Part shown: positions 36,744-42,586 of the stretch, in pieces
How positions within the stretch are numbered: position 1 is the stretch's first letter
Layout: every line of letters starts with the position of its first letter
DNA from: Clostridia bacterium
GTDB lineage: Bacteria; Bacillota; Clostridia; Christensenellales; Borkfalkiaceae
Assembly: GCA_017504795.1 (NCBI GenBank)
Contig: JAFVQM010000002.1
Location: forward strand, 1 to 64,000
Reading direction: 5' to 3'
Length of the DNA stretch: 64,000 bases
The notes under the pieces: generated by a model
The model's input: only the letters and a program-made list of their open reading frames with translations
What the model was told of the DNA's origin: nothing
Database searches by the model: none
Program-made: the position numbers and the translations under genes

Positions 36744-37562
36744 TTATGCAGGGGTTTCGGGCGTTTCAACGGGGGCGCTTTCAGGCGCGTTTGCCGTGGC
36801 GCTTTCCACAGTTTCAACGGGGGCGCTTTCGGTAGCCTTACCCTCTCCACTCTCTAACTGTTTTAATTTTTCACGAAGTAATATAAGTTCTTCTTCCGCA
36901 CTTTGAAGTTTCTTCTTCTTTTCGGCGCTTAAAACGTTAACTATTTTGATAATTTCAAGTACCATAATGATAATTGACGGTAGTATTATCAAACAAATAA
37001 GGCCGATAGGTGATTTAAGCGCGTAGATAAACAAGCCGAGTAAATAACTAGTTGCAGTAACTTTGCCGATCACGTAGTTGGTGCTTATCTCGTCAGACGT
37101 ATCGATTATTTGCGTTAAAACCCCGTCTTCGGTGTTTTTGTTATCGCCTTGAAGTTTGATAATATATCCACCCCTACCGTTTTCGTATATATCAATGATA
37201 CGGTGAGTTATAGTTTCTTGCGTAACGTAGGTGTACTTGAAGGTCAAAACGTCACCTTTTCGTAAAGATTTGTAAAATTCGTTCTTTTCATCAACGCTAT
37301 CGGGAACGACTTTTATAAATACGACCGATTTAGTTTTGATATCTTTAATTTCAAAACCTGACACGTCGGTTTGGTCGCACTTTTCCATTGACGGCGACAC
37401 AACGAGTCGCATTTGAACGCCGAAGATAGTGGCTGTTCCGTCAGAATCTTTTTTTGACATTATTGAAACTATAATTCCAAAAATGCAAAGAGCGATAAAC
37501 GCGTACAATAGCACGTTTACCGTTACAGATAATATCGTTTTTAATGTTTTTTTGTTCTTCAT
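36744..37562 (-). CDS. sipW: SipW-type signal peptidase I (S26B)
   Basis: Membrane signal peptidase of the ER/archaeal kind that processes TasA-like proteins. The catalytic Ser is in VVSPSMEKC (about residue 59); where bacterial enzymes have Lys, this one has His in TQETITHRIIDIYENG, and the Asp region is LQGDNKNTEDG. Membrane helices lie at about 12-34 and 178-208. A coiled-coil segment and a low-complexity tail with repeated ESAPVET follow, beyond the usual SipW end. The ATG at 37562 overlaps no ribosome site but sits six bases after the upstream stop, so coupling is likely; a TTG two codons earlier is possible. All four secreted neighbours carry matching signals. Confidence 0.92.
   Translation of the reverse strand: MKNKKTLKTILSVTVNVLLYAFIALCIFGIIVSIMSKKDSDGTATIFGVQMRLVVSPSMEKCDQTDVSGFEIKDIKTKSVVFIKVVPDSVDEKNEFYKSLRKGDVLTFKYTYVTQETITHRIIDIYENGRGGYIIKLQGDNKNTEDGVLTQIIDTSDEISTNYVIGKVTATSYLLGLFIYALKSPIGLICLIILPSIIIMVLEIIKIVNVLSAEKKKKLQSAEEELILLREKLKQLESGEGKATESAPVETVESATANAPESAPVETPETPA
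36763..36830. repeat. 20-bp direct repeat in the sipW tail
   Basis: The 20-base unit beginning GTTTCAACGG is perfect at 36763-36782 and 36811-36830, 48 bases apart, so exactly 16 codons. Slippage here would lengthen or shorten the protein tail in frame. Confidence 0.75.
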
Positions 37563-37568
37563 AGGCAA

Positions 37569-38066
37569 CTATTCTTTTTCAATTTTTATTTTGATATAAA
37601 AACTAGCAGTTGTACCTTGGGCATCGTTACCCGTTTCTACGGGCATTTTGTATTGAATTTTTAGTATTGACGGGGTTTCAGAGTCTAAATTTTCTAAAAA
37701 AGAAACAGCGGTATTTGCAAGCAAATTAGTTAAGGTCCCATCATACACCGCTTCATCGTCAATATACACGATAACGTCCACGAAAGGCTTTAACCCGTTG
37801 TCACAAATCTCGTCAAACGTAACTTTTACTGAAAAGTCTCCTTCAAGTTCACTTCTTAAAAATACGTAACACTCTCTCGTCTCGCCCGGGTTTATCGTTA
37901 GACTTTGCACGGTCAAAGTTTCTTCCGCCACCCCGTCACTCGACACGGTTACCGTTTCACTTAACCTTGGCACGTCCTCTTCTACGTAGAAAATAAGACT
38001 AATAGCCATAACCGATATAAGTATCATCGAAACGAAAAGTAAGGCTATACTCTTTGTCTTTATCAT
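37569..38066 (-). CDS. Membrane-anchored camelysin-like protein
   Basis: A 165-residue protein with an N-terminal hydrophobic helix (about 7-27, IALLFVSMILISVMAISLIF) but no SipW-type cleavage pattern, then a beta-sandwich with LTINPGETRECYVFLRSELEG and NDAQGTTASFYIKIKIE. The last segment resembles NDAQGKNVQFDLIVHAIQ of the 203-residue TasA-like protein. I infer an anchored relative of the fibre proteins, perhaps a base or assembly factor like TapA, though no homology to TapA is visible. Confidence 0.75.
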   Translation of the reverse strand: MIKTKSIALLFVSMILISVMAISLIFYVEEDVPRLSETVTVSSDGVAEETLTVQSLTINPGETRECYVFLRSELEGDFSVKVTFDEICDNGLKPFVDVIVYIDDEAVYDGTLTNLLANTAVSFLENLDSETPSILKIQYKMPVETGNDAQGTTASFYIKIKIEKE

Positions 38067-38078
38067 TTATTCACCAAA

Positions 38079-38174
38079 TTAGTTTTTCTTATTTGCGTTT
38101 ATTATCGCAACAATAATTAAACTTACGTTTACTCCTATAACTAAACCAACAATAAGCCCAAACACAAACTCCAT
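38079..38174 (-). CDS. 31-residue single-span membrane peptide
   Basis: Begins MEFVFGLIVGLVIGVN and ends ANKKN; almost all of it is one glycine-containing hydrophobic helix with a basic tail. The ribosome site TAGGAGAG lies seven bases before the ATG. It is the first gene after the invertible promoter and ends 12 bases before the next start. It resembles small DUF3789-type peptides in pattern, but I cannot confirm that. Confidence 0.7.
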   Translation of the reverse strand: MEFVFGLIVGLVIGVNVSLIIVAIINANKKN

Positions 38175-38217
38175 AAAGCACTCTCCTATAAGCCCAAAAA
38201 ATTACACTAAACACGCT

Positions 38218-38241
38218 ACGTAATGGTTGTTATGTATCGTA
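38218..38241 (-). repeat. Left inverted repeat of the promoter switch
   Basis: A 24-bp sequence that is the exact reverse complement of 38455-38478. Read on the minus strand it contains the arm GATACATAA, spacer CAACCA and an imperfect second arm TTACGTAGC, the layout of a tyrosine-recombinase crossover site. Confidence 0.9.
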
Positions 38242-38263
38242 ACACCTTATACTAGGTGGCATA

Positions 38264-38293
38264 ATATTAACATATTATATTTTTTCTTGTCAA
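38264..38293 (-). promoter_or_regulatory. Invertible promoter of the surface operon
   Basis: Minus strand: perfect -35 TTGACA (38288-38293), 18-bp spacer (17 if TTAATA is used), -10 TAATAT (38264-38269). Transcription would start near 38257, cross the left inverted repeat and reach the first gene at 38174. Confidence 0.75.
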
Positions 38294-38350
38294 CTGTTTT
38301 GTACATATTTTCAAAAATTGTTAAATAAATATTTTTTTAAGCACTACAAT

Positions 38351-38400
38351 AAAGCCTTTTCAATCATTTGGACCGGAACTTTTTAAGAAAAGGCTTTTTT
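38351..38400 (+). terminator. Terminator 1 inside the invertible segment
   Basis: AAAGCCTTTTC (38351-38361) pairs with GAAAAGGCTTT (38387-38397) and TTTTTT follows on the plus strand. The loop is long (25 bases). On the minus strand a shorter T-tract follows, so weak use there is possible. Confidence 0.65.
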
Positions 38401-38424
38401 ACTTATGCGAATACAATTTCCAAG

Positions 38425-38450
38425 ACCGACTTTCGTCGGTTTTTTTCTTT
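38425..38450 (+). terminator. Terminator 2 inside the invertible segment
   Basis: ACCGAC / GTCGGT with loop TTTC and a long T-run (38440-38446) on the plus strand only. Confidence 0.75.
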
Positions 38451-38454
38451 TGGC

Positions 38455-38478
38455 TACGATACATAACAACCATTACGT
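38455..38478 (+). repeat. Right inverted repeat A of the promoter switch
   Basis: Exact 24-bp inverted partner of 38218-38241. It carries the arm GATACATAA and spacer CAACCA followed by TTACGTTAA. Confidence 0.9.
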
Positions 38479-38486
38479 TAAATTTA

Positions 38487-38510
38487 GATACATAACAACC
38501 ATTATGTTTC
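38487..38510 (+). repeat. Third recombination-site copy (B)
   Basis: Same arm GATACATAA and spacer CAACCA, with the most symmetrical second arm TTATGTTTC (its complement GAAACATAA matches the first arm at 8 of 9). It is a direct repeat of copy A at a distance of 29 bp. Confidence 0.85.
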
Positions 38511-38514
38511 GCAG

Positions 38515-38538
38515 GTCGGGTCGCCCCGACTTTTTTTT
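38515..38538 (+). terminator. Terminator 3, fixed, outside the inverted repeats
   Basis: GTCGGG / CCCGAC with loop TCGC and eight T on the plus strand, overlapping the recombinase stop codon. In the inverted state it would stop the promoter before it runs antisense into the recombinase gene. Confidence 0.8.
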
Positions 38539-39379
38539 ATATTATTAAACGCATATTTTGCATCTTTTTCTTGTGTTCCGCACCAGTTGTTACTATATAG
38601 ATGCGTGTTGTGTTTACGTTTGTGTGCCCTAAGATATCTGCAAGTTTTGCGATGTCTTTTTCTATGCCGTAAAACGTTCTTGCAAACAAGTGGCGCAAGT
38701 TGTGTGGGAATACTTTGGTTTTTGAAACGCCCGCGTCTTCACACAGTGATTTCATATCTCGCCATACGTTGTTTCTCAGTATCGGTTTGCCGTTTTTACT
38801 TAAAAAAACGCTACCCGTTGTTAAATTTTGGTCACGAATATATTTTATAAGTTTTGTTTTGAGTTCTGGAATTATAAATATATTTCGGGTTTTGCCTTTT
38901 AGTTTTACGGTTGCTTCGCCTTGGTAAACCGCTTCTACCGTGATAAACTTCAACTCGCTTACCCTAATGCCCGTTGAACAAATCGTTTGTATTATCAAAC
39001 TTAGTTTTTGGTTCTTTTTGTTTTGCGCGCATCTAATTAGCCGTACGTACTCGGCGCGCGTTAGTTCTTTATCTTCGGAGCAGTACGCCTGCCGTTGCAC
39101 TTTGAACTGCTTAATGCAAAGTTCGTGCGCGCCTAGAAACTTAAATAACGAGTTTAGAGCGCCTATCATTGAGTTTGCACTCGTTACCTTGTAATTGTTG
39201 CCTAGCCATTCCTTGTAGTCGACGACCGTACGTTTATCGAAAGTTCCGGAACCGATAAACGACAAAAACACCTTTATATCTCGGGTGTATTTTTCTACGG
39301 TTAAAGCGCTGTTTTCATTTAACGTTAAGTTATTTTGAAAACGCGCTAAGTCGTTTTGTGTTATTGTGAAATTTTTCAT
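38537..39379 (-). CDS. Tyrosine recombinase (putative promoter invertase)
   Basis: A 280-residue XerC/D- or RecV-like site-specific recombinase. The N-terminal core-binding domain (about 8-90, SAM-like) is followed by the catalytic domain with Arg139 in TGIRVSELKF, Lys163 in KGKTR, His226-Asn-Leu-Arg229 in FPHNLRH, His252 in LGHTNVNTTRIY and the nucleophile Tyr261. All catalytic residues are present, so it should be active. It ends only 30 bases from the three repeat copies with recombinase-site layout. It is not beside any other mobile-element gene. Ribosome site GGAGGTG precedes the ATG. Confidence 0.93.
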   Translation of the reverse strand: MKNFTITQNDLARFQNNLTLNENSALTVEKYTRDIKVFLSFIGSGTFDKRTVVDYKEWLGNNYKVTSANSMIGALNSLFKFLGAHELCIKQFKVQRQAYCSEDKELTRAEYVRLIRCAQNKKNQKLSLIIQTICSTGIRVSELKFITVEAVYQGEATVKLKGKTRNIFIIPELKTKLIKYIRDQNLTTGSVFLSKNGKPILRNNVWRDMKSLCEDAGVSKTKVFPHNLRHLFARTFYGIEKDIAKLADILGHTNVNTTRIYIVTTGAEHKKKMQNMRLII

Positions 39380-39402
39380 AAAACACCTCCGCTTTCAATA
39401 TT

Positions 39403-39408
39403 ATTATA
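39403..39408 (-). promoter_or_regulatory. -10 box of the recombinase gene
   Basis: Minus strand TATAAT preceded directly by TGG (extended -10). No good -35 at 17 bp. Confidence 0.45.
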
Positions 39409-39441
39409 CCAAATTGATTTTGCTATACGGTTGGCAAACAA

Positions 39442-39470
39442 AAAACGCTCTAAAAAACTTAGAGCGTTTT
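39442..39470 (-). terminator. Terminator of the DMT transporter gene
   Basis: AAACGCTCTAA / TTAGAGCGTTT stem; on the minus strand it ends in TTTTTTG. It shields the recombinase gene from upstream transcription. Confidence 0.85.
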
Positions 39471-39480
39471 AATTTTTTTA

Positions 39481-40515
39481 TTACATTTCGGATAAACCGA
39501 GTATTACGATACCTATAAGCGTAGCAAATATTGCTATATAGTGTTTGAGTGAAAGTTTTTCCTTTAAGAAAATTCTGCTCCACACTACCGACAGTACGCA
39601 GTAAGAAGATATCATAGGTAGACCTTGAACGAAGTCAGACGCGACTACCGCCATATAGAATATTTGACCAACCGTTTCACAAATACCGCCGTAAACTAAG
39701 AACTTGCTAAGCGGTACGGTTTTAACTTGAACGGTGCCGTCTTCAAGCGTTTCTTGCGATTTAATTGAGAAGAAGTTTTGCTTTTTAACGAATTTTACCC
39801 AGACAAACGCAAAAATTGCAAAGCAAAGAGAAGTAAATTCGAAAGCGGTGTTTGCAGCGTAATCGCTTTCAAAAAGCCCGATATCGTAAACGATTTCGTC
39901 ACCTACGGTTGCGATAGCGTCAAGGAAAAGATAAATAATAGGAATAAGTATTGCTATTAAACTTTTGGTGTACTTAAAGTTACCGCCTTGGCTTCTTGCG
40001 AGTTTAACTTCGTCACTCTCGTTATACTCTACAATTCCAAGCCAAATTATACCAAAGGTGATAAGTACTACCGCAATTATATCGGTAACGCCGAGAGTCG
40101 TAGGTTCTGAAAATACACCGAAAGCACCGAGTATCACGATTAAAACGAGTGCGAGCGAGCCAGACGCGTTACATATAGGGCTTGAAATTGAAAGTTCAAT
40201 ATATCTAAGCCCAACGTAGCCTATAACCATTGCAAGAAGGTATAAAAAGGATACGGGAAGATACTTTACAAAGTCCATAGGAACGAAGTCGGTATAAAAC
40301 AAACTAACTATAAAGGGGTTAGAATTTGCCAAACTTTCACCAAAGATTAAACTTGCTAGTATTGTAATAACCGCGTGTATGCCCATTACCGCGCCTACCA
40401 TAAAGATAACGCGCCAGTGACTTAAAGTGTCCTTTTGGTAAGTGCCTTTTTTAGAAAAAAGGTCAGAACCACTCCAACAAAGAAGTGCAATTAGCGCAAA
40501 AGAAAAATATAACAT
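39481..40515 (-). CDS. DMT/EamA-family transporter
   Basis: A 344-residue polytopic membrane protein with about ten hydrophobic segments in two EamA-like halves; the first starts FALIALLCWSGSDLFSKKG, the second near SKFLVYGGICETVGQIFYMAVV. Family members export or import metabolites. The central hydrophilic part between the halves (about residues 235-260) is longer than usual. It follows the PLP enzyme at 40569 by 53 bases, so a shared substrate is possible but unknown. Confidence 0.8.
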   Translation of the reverse strand: MLYFSFALIALLCWSGSDLFSKKGTYQKDTLSHWRVIFMVGAVMGIHAVITILASLIFGESLANSNPFIVSLFYTDFVPMDFVKYLPVSFLYLLAMVIGYVGLRYIELSISSPICNASGSLALVLIVILGAFGVFSEPTTLGVTDIIAVVLITFGIIWLGIVEYNESDEVKLARSQGGNFKYTKSLIAILIPIIYLFLDAIATVGDEIVYDIGLFESDYAANTAFEFTSLCFAIFAFVWVKFVKKQNFFSIKSQETLEDGTVQVKTVPLSKFLVYGGICETVGQIFYMAVVASDFVQGLPMISSYCVLSVVWSRIFLKEKLSLKHYIAIFATLIGIVILGLSEM

Positions 40516-40527
40516 ATATAATAATCT

Positions 40528-40564
40528 CCGTAAATTTATTTAATTTTTTTAATAAATAAACGGA
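40528..40564. other. AT-rich hairpin between the PLP enzyme and transporter genes
   Basis: A long, imperfect, AU-rich stem (CCGTAAATTTATTTAA / TTAATAAATAAACGG). It may weaken readthrough, but there is no clean T-run. Confidence 0.35.
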
Positions 40565-40568
40565 ATTA

Positions 40569-41849
40569 TCAAATATCTATAAGGTGGTCGTTAAGAAGTT
40601 CTTGTAGCGATTTTAGTATGCCGATTTTAGCGTGCGGATAAGTTAAACCGCCTTGAAAATACACGGCATAAGGCTCTCTAATAGGCCCGTCAGCCGAAAG
40701 TTCGATAGACGAACCTTGTACGAAAGCGCCTGCCGCCATTATAACTTTGCTATCGTACCCCGGCATGTCGGAAGGTATTGGCGTAACGTAACTGTCAACG
40801 GGGGCGGAAAATTGAATTCCCCTACAAAAAGCGCACATGGCCTTTTCGCTTTTAAGTTTTACGGCTTGAATAATGTCGTGGCGGTCTTCAACGCCGTTAG
40901 GAATAACTTCAAACCCTAATCTTTCGTATAAATTTGCAGCAAATATCGCGCCTTTTAACGCGCTAGCAGTTACCGTGGGCGCTAAGAATAAGCCTTGATA
41001 TAGCCTTGGAAGAACGCCTAGCGTTGCGCCTACTTCGTGCCCAAGCCCCGGTGCAGTTAAACGGTAACCGCATCTATTTACGTATTCTTTTTTACCAACG
41101 ATATAACCGCCTATGGGAGCGAGCCCGCCACCCGGGTTTTTAATGAGCGAGCCGACAACCATATCCGCACCGACTTCGCTCGGCTCAATAACTTCGGTGA
41201 ATTCGCCGTAGCAGTTGTCTACCATTACGATAACGCTAGGCTTACACTCTTTAACAAACTTTATAAGTTCACCTATTTGCTCAACTGAAAAAGTAGGTCT
41301 TGTTTGGTAGCCTTTTGAACGCTGAATTGTAACCATTTTAGTCTTTTCAGTTATGGCTTTTTTAATGTTTTCATAATCGAAAGTACCGTCAGGGAGCAAA
41401 TCTACTTGTTTATACGAAACGCCGTATTCCATAAGTGAACAAGGCGACGGCCTTACCCCGATAACTTCTTCAAGCGTATCGTAGGGCTTACCGGCGGGGG
41501 CTAAAAGTTCGTCCCCCGGAAGAAGGTTTGCCGAAAGCGAAACTGTTAAAGCGTGAGTACCACAAGTGATTTGCGGGCGCACGAGCGCACTTTCAGTTTT
41601 GAAAATATCGGCGTAAGTTCTTTCTAATTTATCTCTACCGATATCGTCATACCCGTAGCCCGTTGAAGACTGCATACAAGCAGTGTCTACCCTATTATTT
41701 TGAAAGGCAAGTAGCACTTTTGCTTGGTTTATTTCGGCTATTTTATCAATAGCGTCAAACCTAGGCTTTAATAAGCGCTCGATTTCTTCGCCAAGGTTAA
41801 ACACTTTTTCGGATATACCTAAATTTTTGTAATAACTCAAAATGCTCAT
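40569..41849 (-). CDS. PLP-dependent methionine gamma-lyase-family protein (YnbB-like)
   Basis: A 426-residue fold-type I PLP enzyme of the family often called aluminium resistance protein or methionine gamma-lyase family. The likely PLP lysine is in GSLIKNPGGGLAPIGGY, with the Asp of IVMVDNCYGEF. The true substrate of these enzymes is not established. Two ATGs lie six bases apart; I choose the second (41849) because the promoter -10 box ends only eight bases before it, making the mRNA leaderless. Confidence 0.9.
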   Translation of the reverse strand: MSILSYYKNLGISEKVFNLGEEIERLLKPRFDAIDKIAEINQAKVLLAFQNNRVDTACMQSSTGYGYDDIGRDKLERTYADIFKTESALVRPQITCGTHALTVSLSANLLPGDELLAPAGKPYDTLEEVIGVRPSPCSLMEYGVSYKQVDLLPDGTFDYENIKKAITEKTKMVTIQRSKGYQTRPTFSVEQIGELIKFVKECKPSVIVMVDNCYGEFTEVIEPSEVGADMVVGSLIKNPGGGLAPIGGYIVGKKEYVNRCGYRLTAPGLGHEVGATLGVLPRLYQGLFLAPTVTASALKGAIFAANLYERLGFEVIPNGVEDRHDIIQAVKLKSEKAMCAFCRGIQFSAPVDSYVTPIPSDMPGYDSKVIMAAGAFVQGSSIELSADGPIREPYAVYFQGGLTYPHAKIGILKSLQELLNDHLIDI

Positions 41850-41857
41850 AGGCATAT

Positions 41858-41885
41858 ATTATCATATATGAATTTCATTTGTCAA
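41858..41885 (-). promoter_or_regulatory. Promoter of the YnbB-like gene (leaderless)
   Basis: Minus strand: TTGACA (41880-41885), 16-bp spacer, GATAAT (41858-41863), eight bases before the ATG. No ribosome site. Confidence 0.65.
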
Positions 41886-41892
41886 ACAAATT

Positions 41893-41918
41893 AAAAAAGT
41901 CGGCAAGCCGACTTTTTT
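41893..41918. terminator. Terminator of the yicC-spoVM operon
   Basis: AAAAAAGTCGGC-AA-GCCGACTTTTTT, a perfect palindrome whose upstream edge overlaps the spoVM stop codon. On the minus strand it ends in T6. Confidence 0.85.
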
Positions 41919-41985
41919 AAGGTTTTATAAGCAATTTTAATATCGCTCTTATAATCTTAGGGGGTTTGAAACAGTAAATTTTCAT
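41917..41985 (-). CDS. spoVM: SpoVM, spore coat anchor peptide
   Basis: A 22-residue amphipathic, basic peptide starting MKIYCFKPPKIIRAIL. It aligns with Bacillus subtilis SpoVM (MKFYTIKLPKFLGGIV start) at Met1, Lys2, Tyr4, Lys7, Pro9 and Lys10; Pro9 is the residue known to matter for membrane-curvature sensing. The gene lies next to thiN, the same neighbour as in B. subtilis. The ribosome site AGGAG overlaps the thiN stop and precedes the ATG by four to five bases. SpoVM marks the forespore membrane for coat assembly. The peptide is four residues shorter than the Bacillus form. Confidence 0.85.
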   Translation of the reverse strand: MKIYCFKPPKIIRAILKLLIKP

Positions 41986-41992
41986 AAATCTC

Positions 41993-42586
41993 CTATAAAA
42001 AACTTATATATAAAACTTCTCCGCTTAAAACTTCGATATAAACGGAATTATCCGTTGCAACGTTTGATAGCGTTAGCGTTTCGCCTTTTTTTACCACCAA
42101 GTTATCAAGTGGGTATTTTAGCCCCTCACTTTTAGTTATATGCGCGGTTGACGAAAAAGGTACTAAACTTACGAAGTTTCCCGTTTTTGAGGGGTAACTT
42201 CCCTTTCCGCTTATTAAGGTCATATACGAGTTTTCACTTATTATTCTTGTAAAAACACCCTTGTCTTTACACAACTTTAATATATTTATATTAAAAAGTT
42301 CGTGGTCTATTCTTCCGCCGAGCGAAAAGTAAATATCTATCTCGGTTGCGCCAAGCGATATCGCCTTTATAACGGCAAGTTGCGTGTCCGAATAGTTTTT
42401 ATCGGTTGGATATACTTCGGCGCATTTAGGGGTGTAACCTAAACTGTCGAAATCGCCTAAAACAACGTCTGGCGTAAGGTTTAATTTTTTAGCGTAAAGA
42501 TAGCCTTTATCGGCGCAAATAAGTTTGTCGTAGGGCATTATTTTAACGCTATCGAAATTACCGCCCGAAAATATTGCTACTTTCAT
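41993..42586 (-). CDS. thiN: Thiamine pyrophosphokinase
   Basis: Converts thiamine to thiamine diphosphate with ATP. The 197-residue protein has the family motifs ADKGYLYA, VLGDFDSLG, KNYSDTQLAV and GGRIDHELFNI. Length is normal. It overlaps rlmN by four bases. In B. subtilis this gene follows rpe and rsgA; those are absent here. Confidence 0.95.
   Translation of the reverse strand: MKVAIFSGGNFDSVKIMPYDKLICADKGYLYAKKLNLTPDVVLGDFDSLGYTPKCAEVYPTDKNYSDTQLAVIKAISLGATEIDIYFSLGGRIDHELFNINILKLCKDKGVFTRIISENSYMTLISGKGSYPSKTGNFVSLVPFSSTAHITKSEGLKYPLDNLVVKKGETLTLSNVATDNSVYIEVLSGEVLYISFL

Larger units (their letters stand above)
38242..38454. other. Invertible promoter segment (ON orientation)
   Basis: The 213 bases between the two perfect inverted repeats hold no gene. 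They contain one strong promoter facing the surface operon (38264-38293) and two terminators facing the other way (38351-38400 and 38425-38450). Inversion would turn the promoter toward the recombinase's 3' end and the terminators toward the operon. Analogous switches are known, for example cwpV of Clostridioides difficile with the recombinase RecV. Confidence 0.8.

Noticed and set aside
38455..38510. Repeats near the integrase as attachment sites of an integrated element
   Set aside because: The 24-bp repeats are inverted, not direct, are only 213 bp apart, and no excision, replication or transfer genes are near. Inversion explains them better.
38210..38510. CRISPR-like repeats
   Set aside because: Only three copies, one inverted, with one 8-base gap and one 213-base gap; no regular spacers and no cas genes.
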